The notes beneath the pieces are model-generated. The model saw nothing but the letters and a program-made list of their open reading frames with translations. It was not told the origin of the DNA and ran no database searches. 8,194 nucleotides of DNA from Nautiliaceae bacterium (GTDB taxonomy: Bacteria > Campylobacterota > Campylobacteria > Campylobacterales > Nautiliaceae): contig JALVUH010000084.1 in assembly GCA_027035735.1 (NCBI GenBank), positions 1-8,194 on the forward strand, in the 5' to 3' direction. Below are positions 1 to 4,997 of the stretch, in pieces (position 1 is the stretch's first letter; the number at the start of each line of letters is the position of its first letter). The translations under genes were made by a program, and so were the position numbers.

Positions 1-454
1 AATAGTTAATATAAAAAAGGGCCAATTCATGAACCCTGCTGATATGAAATATTCAGTCTTAAAAGTGCTTAAAACCAGAGGATGTGATGAAGTTAGTTTT
101 CAAAATTCTAAAAAATATGGTGTTTGGTTGACTGAGAGAGGCACTACTTTTGGATATGGAAATTTAGTAGTAGATATGAGAAGTTTAGTAATTATGAGAG
201 AGTTTGCACCTGTTATTTTTGATGCAACTCACAGTGTTCAAATGCCAGGAGGTGCTGGTGGAAAAAGTAGTGGTAAAAGAGAATTTGTCCCATATTTAAG
301 CAAGGCTGCAGCAGCTGTTGGAGTTGATGGATTTTTCTTTGAAACTCATTATAATCCTGATGAAGCTCTTAGCGATGGACCAAATATGATTACACCTGAT
401 ATGCTAAAAGAAATACTTAAAGATATTGAATGTATAAATCACTGTAAAAGTTAA
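1..454 (+). CDS. kdsA: 3-deoxy-D-manno-octulosonate 8-phosphate synthase (KdsA), 3' part
   Basis: KdsA condenses phosphoenolpyruvate with arabinose 5-phosphate to give KDO-8-phosphate, the committed cytosolic step of KDO synthesis for lipopolysaccharide. The reading frame is open from base 2 to the window edge and starts with a family-typical VNIKKGQF segment, so the ATG at 29 is an internal methionine and the true start lies upstream; about 150 C-terminal residues are visible. Recognisable family segments are ERGTTFGYGNLVVDMRS, FDATHSVQMPGGAGG, and FFFETHYNPDEALSDGP. The His of DATH, the Glu of FFFETH and the Asp of LSDGP match three of the four metal ligands of metal-dependent KdsA enzymes. 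The fourth (Cys, or Asn in metal-free enzymes) is N-terminal and outside the window, so the metal class cannot be decided. In Campylobacter relatives kdsA is followed directly by ribH; here a defence-like gene intervenes. Confidence 0.95.
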   Translation, partial: IVNIKKGQFMNPADMKYSVLKVLKTRGCDEVSFQNSKKYGVWLTERGTTFGYGNLVVDMRSLVIMREFAPVIFDATHSVQMPGGAGGKSSGKREFVPYLSKAAAAVGVDGFFFETHYNPDEALSDGPNMITPDMLKEILKDIECINHCKS

Positions 455-459
455 AGGTA

Positions 460-1410
460 ATGGTATATAATTTTAGACAATTGAATATAGATTTGTTTTA
501 TGAAAATTTACCTAAAAATAATAAATATCTAAGTGAGCAAAAAATAAAAACTTTAATTTTTAAAATAGGAATCTTTAAGTTAAAAGGTTATTTATATCCT
601 TTAAAAAATTCTCTTTTAAAAGAAGATATTATTTTTACTTTTCTTTTGGATAGATTTTTAATAAAGGAGTTATTAGATTTAACTTTTGAAATAGAAGCTA
701 TATTAAAATCTTCCTTAATAGAAGAGAGTTACAAAAAATTTAATAATCCTTTTTTTTATTTAATAAAAGACAATTATTCATCAGAAATCAATATTGATAA
801 CACATTAAACAATTGGAAAAATAAAAATATCGATGATAGGCACTATCCTCACTACATAAACTATTATCAAAATAAATATAATTTTCATCATAATTTTTGT
901 AAATTTTTAAAAGGAAAAAACTTAATAAAAATAGATTTTTCGATAAATTATCCACCTTTCCATTATTTAGTTGAAAGTGCAACCTTAGGACTTACAATAA
1001 AATTTATCTTAAATTTAGACATAAAAGTAAATAAAATTTTTAATATAAATAACCCTAAAACTTTTCAAGGATATTTATTAAGACTAAATGAAGTAAGAAA
1101 TCGTTTAGCACATTTCCATAGAATTTATAATAGAAACTATAGAAGTGTAAAAGGTATAGGAACATATAAACTTTTAAGAAAGGATATAGAAAAACATTCT
1201 ATTTATGATGTAATTCTATTTTTATTATTTTTAACAAACAGATTAAATTTTTCTTCTCTTGATGAATTTGAGAGTAAATACATTGAAAATATTTTTAAAA
1301 AATTTAAAGAAGATATCAATTTAAATAAATTTTCTTTTGATTTATTAAAAAATTATAGCAAGAAAGATTTCGAAGGAATGAAAAGTTATATTAAATCAAA
1401 GATGAAATAA
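460..1410 (+). CDS. Abi_2 / AbiF-family HEPN ribonuclease-like abortive infection protein
   Basis: A 316-residue protein with the layout of the Abi_2 (AbiD/AbiF) family, thought to act as HEPN-domain RNases that halt infected cells. Seen directly: an N-terminal LSEQKIKTLIFKIGIFKLKGYLYPL stretch (24-48) like the family's opening 'reading-frame' helix and GYxYP motif; a helical segment FLLDRFLIKELLDLTFEIEAILKSSL (61-86) like the family's central helix; NPFFYL (96-101); PPFHYLVESATLGLTIKFI (165-183), matching the usual P-F/W-x3-E-x2-S/T-x-G block; and NEVRNRLAHFHRIYNR (210-225), carrying the HEPN R-x4-H catalytic motif as R213 and H218. No membrane segment or signal peptide is seen. The start has an AAAGG (454-458) only two bases upstream of ATG, suggesting weak or coupled translation from kdsA, five bases away. 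Hand counts of two sample lines give about 15-18% G+C, lower than sampled ribH or kdsA lines, consistent with acquisition. AbiF versus AbiD subtype is not resolved. Confidence 0.85.
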   Translation: MVYNFRQLNIDLFYENLPKNNKYLSEQKIKTLIFKIGIFKLKGYLYPLKNSLLKEDIIFTFLLDRFLIKELLDLTFEIEAILKSSLIEESYKKFNNPFFYLIKDNYSSEINIDNTLNNWKNKNIDDRHYPHYINYYQNKYNFHHNFCKFLKGKNLIKIDFSINYPPFHYLVESATLGLTIKFILNLDIKVNKIFNINNPKTFQGYLLRLNEVRNRLAHFHRIYNRNYRSVKGIGTYKLLRKDIEKHSIYDVILFLLFLTNRLNFSSLDEFESKYIENIFKKFKEDINLNKFSFDLLKNYSKKDFEGMKSYIKSKMK

Positions 1411-1411
1411 G

Positions 1412-1446
1412 GCTTATCGTGATGGATTATCCATCAGAGGATAAGC
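1412..1446 (+). ncRNA. Candidate structured RNA / compound hairpin behind the AbiF-like gene
   Basis: Two nested inverted repeats start one base after the AbiF-like stop codon. The outer arms are GCTTATC (1412-1418) and GATAAGC (1440-1446). The inner arms are GATGGA (1421-1426) and TCCATC (1430-1435), closing a TTA loop. The two stems are separated by an asymmetric internal loop, GT on the left and AGAG on the right. The element is clearly richer in G+C than its surroundings. No T-run follows, so an intrinsic terminator is unlikely. Structured RNAs adjacent to abiF genes have been described as the abiF RNA motif; I cannot test whether this hairpin fits that model. It could instead be an mRNA stability hairpin or an operator-like palindrome. 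A TATATT at 1387-1392 inside the gene end could supply a -10, but this is weak. Confidence 0.45.
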
Positions 1447-1481
1447 GTAGGTTAAAAGAATTATATAATATAATTTCATAA
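1422..1481 (+). CDS. Possible 19-codon micro-ORF overlapping the hairpin
   Basis: An ATG at 1422 opens a frame encoding MDYPSEDKRRLKELYNIIS, ending at TAA 1479-1481. AAGG at 1409-1412 lies nine bases upstream and could serve as a ribosome binding site; a GTG directly precedes the ATG. The peptide is highly charged with a plausible amphipathic helix and contains none of the poly-Lys/Asn monotony of random AT-rich frames. It sits between the AbiF-like gene and ribH and overlaps both the hairpin and the ribH promoter candidate. I do not recognise it. It may be a small partner peptide, a remnant of a lost gene, or chance; the hairpin's base pairing alone constrains its first codons. Confidence 0.2.
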   Translation: MDYPSEDKRRLKELYNIIS

Positions 1482-1492
1482 AAATCAAGGAG
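1464..1492 (+). promoter_or_regulatory. Candidate ribH promoter -10 and ribosome binding site
   Basis: Two overlapping perfect TATAAT hexamers occur at 1464-1469 and 1469-1474. An AAGGAG at 1487-1492 lies five bases upstream of the ribH ATG. No TTGACA-like -35 is apparent, as is usual for Campylobacter-type sigma70 promoters. It would let ribH and nusB be expressed independently of kdsA and the inserted AbiF-like gene. In a genome this AT-rich a TATAAT can occur by chance. Confidence 0.4.
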
Positions 1493-1497
1493 AAATA

Positions 1498-1962
1498 ATG
1501 AAAATTTTAGAAGGAAATTTAAAACTTGAAGGCAGTGAAAAAGTTGCAATAATTGCTAGCAGATTTAATCATTTAATAACTGATAGATTAATTGAAGGTG
1601 CAAAAGATGCATTTATTAGAAATGGTGGAGATAAAAAAAATTTAGACCTTATCTTAGTTCCAGGAGCATTTGAAATACCTTTTGCACTAAAAAGAGCATT
1701 AAAAAAAGATATTTATGATGGAATTGTATGTCTTGGAGCAGTTATTAGAGGAGCAACTCCACATTTTGATTATGTAGCAGCAGAAGCTACAAAAGGAATA
1801 GCAAATACTACACTAAATTTTGATACACCTGTAACATTTGGACTACTTACAACTGATACAATTGAACAAGCAATAGAAAGAGCTGGAACTAAAGCTGGAA
1901 ATAAAGGTTTTGAAGCAATGCTAGGGCTAATTGAAATGATTAATTTATATAAAGTGCTATGA
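1498..1962 (+). CDS. ribH: 6,7-dimethyl-8-ribityllumazine synthase
   Basis: Catalyses the penultimate riboflavin step, joining 5-amino-6-ribitylamino-uracil and 3,4-dihydroxy-2-butanone 4-phosphate to form 6,7-dimethyl-8-ribityllumazine; the family forms pentamers or 60-mer capsids in the cytosol. The 154-residue length is standard. Seen: SRFNHLITDRLIEGA (21-35) with the substrate-stacking Phe23; VPGAFEIPFALKRA (54-67); GAVIRGATPHFDYVA (80-94) with the catalytic-type His89; and the C-terminal block FGLLTTDTIEQAIERAGTKAGN (114-135) with Arg128, equivalent to the phosphate-contacting Arg127 of the Bacillus enzyme. The ATG at 1498 has an AAGGAG five bases upstream. The stop overlaps the next start by four bases (ATGA), indicating translational coupling to the small membrane protein and, through it, nusB. 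Confidence 0.97.
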   Translation: MKILEGNLKLEGSEKVAIIASRFNHLITDRLIEGAKDAFIRNGGDKKNLDLILVPGAFEIPFALKRALKKDIYDGIVCLGAVIRGATPHFDYVAAEATKGIANTTLNFDTPVTFGLLTTDTIEQAIERAGTKAGNKGFEAMLGLIEMINLYKVL

Positions 1963-2159
1963 AATTTAAATTTGATTTAAAAGATAGGCTTGATTTAACT
2001 ATTTTAATAACATTTATTATTTGGGTAATGACAGGAGCATTTTTGAGATTTTTTAAATATTTTTTCACACCAATAGAACTTGAAAAAATTACTTTAATTT
2101 TAATACCAGAAACCTTAATCCTTTTGGGATTAATAGCTTATAAAATATGGAGGATGTAA
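1959..2159 (+). CDS. Small two-helix membrane protein of unknown function
   Basis: I do not recognise this 66-residue protein. It has a short basic, charged N-terminus (MKFKFDLKDRLD), a hydrophobic helix about 13-34 (LTILITFIIWVMTGAFLRFF), a short loop with Pro-Ile-Glu-Leu-Glu-Lys, and a second helix about 43-63 (ITLILIPETLILLGLIAYKI) ending in WRM. This suggests a helical hairpin in the inner membrane with both ends inside. Its ATG overlaps the ribH stop (ATGA) and its stop codon is immediately followed by the nusB ATG, so it is embedded in a tightly coupled ribH–orf–nusB unit. That coupling, together with the open frame and the GGAGG for nusB placed in its last codons, supports it as a real gene. 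No function is implied by its riboflavin and transcription neighbours. Confidence 0.75.
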   Translation: MKFKFDLKDRLDLTILITFIIWVMTGAFLRFFKYFFTPIELEKITLILIPETLILLGLIAYKIWRM

Positions 2160-2570
2160 ATGGCAACAATAACACACGCAAGAGAAGCAGTAGTTCAAAC
2201 ATTATATGCACTAGAACAAGGTAATGACAAAGCAATAGAACAATTTGATGAATTACTTAAAGAGAGAAAAATCAAAAACAAAAAAGCAGAATTTGCTAAA
2301 AATTTGCTAAAAGGTGTACTTGAACATAAAGATGAAATAGATAAAATTATAAAAGAGCATTTAATAGATTGGGATTTTGATAGACTTGATAAGATTGACA
2401 AACAAATTCTAAGAGTTGGTGTATATGAACTTAAATATACTGACACTCCTTTTCAAATAGTAATTGATGAAGCAGTAAAACTTGCTAAAAATTTCTCAGA
2501 AGATAAAGCAAAAAGTTTTATTAATGGAATCCTTGATAGAGTTGCTAAAGAAGTTAGGGGTATAAAATAA
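2160..2570 (+). CDS. nusB: Transcription antitermination factor NusB
   Basis: NusB binds boxA RNA together with S10 (NusE) and promotes processive transcription of rRNA operons in the cytoplasm. The all-helical 136-residue protein has the normal family length. Seen: HAREAVVQTLYALEQG (6-21), the usual R-x2-A-V/L-Q-x-LYALE N-terminal helix; a central LIDWDFDRLDKIDKQILRVGVYEL segment (68-91) with the family R-L-x3-D-x2-I-L-R-x-G-x-YEL signature; and DTPFQIVIDEAVKLAKNFSEDKAKSFINGILDRVAKE (95-131), matching P-x2-V-x-I-x-EAVxLAKxF...FVNGVLD. The GGAGG at 2149-2153 lies six bases before the ATG, inside the preceding gene. It is the last gene of the rightward unit and ends four bases from a convergent gene. 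Confidence 0.97.
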   Translation: MATITHAREAVVQTLYALEQGNDKAIEQFDELLKERKIKNKKAEFAKNLLKGVLEHKDEIDKIIKEHLIDWDFDRLDKIDKQILRVGVYELKYTDTPFQIVIDEAVKLAKNFSEDKAKSFINGILDRVAKEVRGIK

Positions 2571-2577
2571 TCCCCTA
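2555..2577. terminator. Shared hairpin between convergent genes
   Basis: TAGGGG (2555-2560) pairs with CCCCTA (2572-2577) across an 11-base AT loop. It includes the last codons of nusB and the stop codon of the opposite-strand gene. The four consecutive G:C pairs stand out in this AT-rich sequence. Neither side has a strong T-run; the minus-strand exit (CCTAACTTCTTT) is slightly T-rich. It probably acts as a weak bidirectional terminator or as a 3'-end stabiliser. Confidence 0.45.
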
Positions 2578-3048
2578 CTTCAAAATTTCAGGTTTAAATT
2601 CATCAATAAGAGCATTTTTATCTGTCTTTAACAAATCTTTTTTGACAATTCTATAAATTTTATCTTTATTTTTTAAATTATTTAAAACATCATCTGCAAT
2701 TATTTGAGGAAGTGATAAAAATACTTTTTTCTCACCCATTTCATCAATTAACATATCAATATCTTCTGCTACACATTTAATAGCTTCTTTATAAATTTCC
2801 TCTTTTAAATTATGTTTTTCACCACTTGCAGCCCTATTTAAAAATCCAGCCTTTTTTACACCTTCATCAATACCTGTAATTAAGTCATTAAGTCTTTTAT
2901 GAGATTCTACAATATCAATAGCTTTTACTAAATCAAGTTTAACTTCATTAGGTTTTAACCCTGCCTCTGCTTCAAGTGTTCTTGGATTTGCAATATATGC
3001 TTTAATCTCTCCTAGACTTGCTACAATTACTAAATCACCTACTCTCAT
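2575..3048 (-). CDS. Host-attachment-like (PF10116 / AtsE, baeRF-type) protein, tentative
   Basis: A 157-residue soluble protein without signal peptide or membrane helix. It resembles the PF10116 'protein required for attachment to host cells' group by layout, judged by eye. It has an N-terminal strand LVIVASLGEIKAYIA (6-20) followed by a loop. The middle holds NRAASGEKHNLKEEIYKEAIKCVAEDIDMLIDE (71-103), resembling the family's S/G-x-R/K-H-x5-E-x3-A-x2-I/LA helix. The C-terminal part holds KKVFLSLPQIIADDVLNNL (107-125) then IVKKDLLKTDKNALIDEF (133-150), matching the family's 'LVLVAPPRFLG...V-x-KDLTH' ending. Despite the family name, these domains have been linked to a release-factor-like fold, so a ribosome-related role is possible; this is inference. 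The ATG has AAGGAG (3053-3060, minus strand) about five bases upstream. It lies 25 bases behind ruvC and is probably co-transcribed. Confidence 0.55.
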   Translation of the reverse strand: MRVGDLVIVASLGEIKAYIANPRTLEAEAGLKPNEVKLDLVKAIDIVESHKRLNDLITGIDEGVKKAGFLNRAASGEKHNLKEEIYKEAIKCVAEDIDMLIDEMGEKKVFLSLPQIIADDVLNNLKNKDKIYRIVKKDLLKTDKNALIDEFKPEILK

Positions 3049-3073
3049 TTTTTCTCCTTTTTTTTAATTATAT

Positions 3074-3538
3074 CTAATTTTTCATTCTTTGAGCATGAGT
3101 TAGAGCAATAGCTATTGCATCTGTTATATCAAGTGGCTTAATCTCACCCTTTATTCCTAAAATTCTTTTCACCATAAAAGCAACCTGCTCTTTTTTTGCT
3201 TTTCCATTGCCTGTAACTGCTTTTTTAACTTGTAAAGGAGTATATTCAGCAAAATTACCATGAAGTTGAAGAATTCTAAGAGATAAAGCTCCACGAAACT
3301 GAGCAAGTTTAAGAACAGTTTTTGGATTATATGCAAAAAATATATCTTCAATAGCAACCTCATCAATTTTATTACTTAAAATAATATCAAGTCCTTCAAT
3401 AAGTTGAGTTAATTGATATTGAAGTTCTTTTTCAGTTATTTTAATAAACCCAGCATCAATTAAATGAAGTTTTGGAGTTGTTTCAATAATTGCATAACCA
3501 CATCTAATAGTACCAGGATCTATTCCAAGTATTCTCAT
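3074..3538 (-). CDS. ruvC: Crossover junction endodeoxyribonuclease RuvC
   Basis: RuvC is the dimeric Mg2+-dependent resolvase that cuts Holliday junctions with RuvAB during recombinational repair. The 154-residue length is typical. The four acidic catalytic positions of the RNase H-like fold are all present: Asp7 in GIDPGT, Glu64 in VAIEDIF, Asp137 and Asp140 in PLDITDAIAIALTHAQ, close to E. coli D7/E66/D138/D141. Also visible are the FFAYNPKTVLKLAQFRGAL segment (67-85) and the YTPLQVKKAVTGNGKAKKEQV DNA-binding loop (99-119). The ATG at 3538 lacks a strong Shine-Dalgarno; GAAAGAAG upstream is the best candidate. A DnaA box (3535-3543) overlaps the start codon, so DnaA could affect ruvC expression. 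It is divergent from dnaA. Confidence 0.97.
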   Translation of the reverse strand: MRILGIDPGTIRCGYAIIETTPKLHLIDAGFIKITEKELQYQLTQLIEGLDIILSNKIDEVAIEDIFFAYNPKTVLKLAQFRGALSLRILQLHGNFAEYTPLQVKKAVTGNGKAKKEQVAFMVKRILGIKGEIKPLDITDAIAIALTHAQRMKN

Positions 3539-3570
3539 TCACACTTCTTTCAACATTTTTTTCACATTTT

Positions 3571-3585
3571 ATTCACAATGTGAAT
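3571..3585. repeat. Head-to-head DnaA-box palindrome
   Basis: ATTCACA-A-TGTGAAT is a perfect inverted repeat around one central base. It is formed by two oppositely oriented DnaA boxes (3569-3577 and 3579-3587). It would place two DnaA protomers face to face, or could be an operator for another factor. Confidence 0.7.
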
Positions 3586-3611
3586 ATCTTAAATAGACTT
3601 TTTAAATTCGT

Positions 3612-3617
3612 TATGAT
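3612..3617 (+). promoter_or_regulatory. Candidate dnaA promoter -10
   Basis: TATGAT, one mismatch from TATAAT, lies within the box cluster. A T-rich stretch (3599-3604) is upstream, as in Campylobacter-type promoters without a -35. The predicted start near 3624 falls on a DnaA box (3624-3632), so DnaA binding would repress its own gene. Other AT-rich hexamers nearby could serve equally. Confidence 0.3.
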
Positions 3618-3649
3618 AAAATAATATTCACATAAGTTTTCACCAAAAA

Positions 3650-3663
3650 TTCACATATGTGAA
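3650..3663. repeat. 14-bp perfect palindrome of overlapping DnaA-box cores
   Basis: TTCACATATGTGAA reads the same on both strands. It joins the 3' halves of a plus-strand box (3647-3655) and a minus-strand box (3658-3666), 30 bases before the dnaA start codon. Confidence 0.7.
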
Positions 3664-3692
3664 AAATAAATTATTCACAAAGGATTACAAAT

Positions 3693-4997
3693 TTGCTATT
3701 TGATAAAATCAAACAACAACTAAAAAGTGAAAATCAAGTGAATTATAATAAATTTATTAAAAATTTGGAATTTGATGAAGATGCAAGTGATTCTGCAAGA
3801 CTTGTTATAAAAGCTCCAAATATATATATAGCAAATTATGTAAAAAGAAAATATACAAAAAAAATACTTGAACTTTATAAAAAAGAGACAGGGCTTGATG
3901 CTATAATTGAAATTACTACAAAAGAGATAAAACCAAAAAAATTAGAAGAGTATGAAGAGATTATTTCAACTCCATCAGTTTTAATTCCAGAATATACATT
4001 TGAAAGTTTTATCACAGGTCCTTCAAACCAATTTGCATATTCTGCAGCAAAAAGTGTGGCAGAAAATCCTGGTAAAAGTTATAATCCATTGTTTATTTAT
4101 GGGGGTGTAGGTCTTGGAAAGACTCATTTAATCCAAGCTATTGGAAATTATTTAAAAAATAAATTAAAAGTTATTTATGTCACAAGTGAGCAGTTTATGA
4201 ATGAATTTAGAGAAAATGTAAGAAATCATACAATGGATAGATTTCATGAAAAATATAGAAACTGCGATGTTTTACTTATTGATGATGTTCAATTTTTTGC
4301 TCAAAAAGAACAAACCCAAGAAGAGTTTTTTCATACATTTAATGAATTATATAATCAAAAAAAGCAAATATGCTTAACTGCTGATAGACCTCCAAAAAAA
4401 CTTCATGATTTAGTAGATAGATTAAGAAATAGATTTGAAGCAGGTCTTATTGCTGATATCCAGCCACCTGAACTTGAAACCAAAATAGAAATTATTAGAA
4501 AAAAATGCGAAATAAATGGAATATATCTGCCTGATGATGTAATTGAATTTATTGCGACAAAACTAGATAGCAATATTAGAGAAATAGAAGGAATGATAGT
4601 AAAGCTTCATGCTCTTGCAAAACTACTTGGAGTTAATGAAATTACAATTGATTTTGCAAAACAAGCTCTAAAAGAACATATAAAAGATAAAAAAGAAAAC
4701 ATTACGCTTGAAGATATAATTGAACTTATAGCAAAAGAATTTAATATTAAACCTAGCGAAATTACTTCAAAAAGCAGAAATCAAAATATTGTGGCAGCAA
4801 GAAGAACAGCTATATATCTAGCAAGAGAATTTACAAAAGAATCAACTCCAAGCATTGCAAAATATTTTGGTCTAAAAGACCATAGTGCTGTTAGTCACTC
4901 AATTAAAGCATTTAATAAAAAATTAAAAGATGATAATGAATTTAGAATGAAAATAGAAGAATTGAAAAATAAAATTTTAATCAAAAAAGGTGAATAG
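3693..4997 (+). CDS. dnaA: Chromosomal replication initiator DnaA (TTG start)
   Basis: DnaA-ATP binds DnaA boxes, oligomerises and melts the origin to load the DnaB helicase. The 434-residue protein has domain I at about 1-80, and a very short domain II linker (about 80-95). The AAA+ core has Walker A GGVGLGKTHL (137-146) and Walker B VLLIDDVQF (193-201). It continues with VDRLRNRFEAGL carrying the likely arginine finger, and the sensor 2 region SNIREIEGMI. Domain IV ends with helix-turn-helix signature LKDHSAVSHSIKAF, the box-binding element. The start is TTG at 3693: AAGGA at 3680-3684 lies eight bases upstream, no in-frame ATG gives a complete domain I, and LFDKIKQQL is a normal N-terminus. 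A TTG start plus a DnaA box (3671-3679) abutting the Shine-Dalgarno suggests low, autoregulated synthesis. Confidence 0.97.
   Translation: MLFDKIKQQLKSENQVNYNKFIKNLEFDEDASDSARLVIKAPNIYIANYVKRKYTKKILELYKKETGLDAIIEITTKEIKPKKLEEYEEIISTPSVLIPEYTFESFITGPSNQFAYSAAKSVAENPGKSYNPLFIYGGVGLGKTHLIQAIGNYLKNKLKVIYVTSEQFMNEFRENVRNHTMDRFHEKYRNCDVLLIDDVQFFAQKEQTQEEFFHTFNELYNQKKQICLTADRPPKKLHDLVDRLRNRFEAGLIADIQPPELETKIEIIRKKCEINGIYLPDDVIEFIATKLDSNIREIEGMIVKLHALAKLLGVNEITIDFAKQALKEHIKDKKENITLEDIIELIAKEFNIKPSEITSKSRNQNIVAARRTAIYLAREFTKESTPSIAKYFGLKDHSAVSHSIKAFNKKLKDDNEFRMKIEELKNKILIKKGE

Larger units (their letters stand above)
3535..3679. other. oriC upstream sub-region (oriC1-like), nine DnaA-box matches
   Basis: Nine 9-mers resembling DnaA boxes lie in about 145 bases between ruvC and dnaA. 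Plus strand: TCATTCACA 3535-3543 (the Helicobacter-type consensus), TTTTTCACA 3558-3566, TTATTCACA 3569-3577, ATATTCACA 3624-3632, GTTTTCACC 3636-3644, AAATTCACA 3647-3655, TTATTCACA 3671-3679. Minus strand: 3579-3587 (ATATTCACA) and 3658-3666 (TTTTTCACA). Such density at the dnaA promoter is expected for the upstream part of a bipartite campylobacterotal origin and for dnaA autoregulation. No DnaA-trio array is seen here, so strand opening is more likely in the downstream sub-region. The TTCACA core is short and the region AT-rich, so the weaker matches are uncertain. Confidence 0.85.

Noticed and set aside
29..454. kdsA taken as starting at the ATG at position 29
   Set aside because: The same frame is open to base 2 and encodes the family-typical VNIKKGQF just before this Met, so it is an internal methionine of a gene cut by the window edge.
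750..757. Eight-T tract in the AbiF-like gene as a phase-variation switch
   Set aside because: It encodes the conserved Pro-Phe-Phe region, and runs of this length are common at this base composition; slippage cannot be claimed from one sequence.
788..982. Minus-strand open frame inside the AbiF-like gene
   Set aside because: No ribosome binding site or family resemblance; it is the antisense of a well-supported coding frame.
1411..1460. Hairpin read as an intrinsic terminator
   Set aside because: The stem is interrupted by an asymmetric internal loop and followed by GTAGG, with no T-run.
2195..2446. Minus-strand open frame within nusB
   Set aside because: Ser/Leu-rich antisense translation of nusB with no independent support.
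3169..3366. Second minus-strand frame inside ruvC
   Set aside because: Shifted frame of ruvC, whose catalytic residues are all intact in the proper frame.
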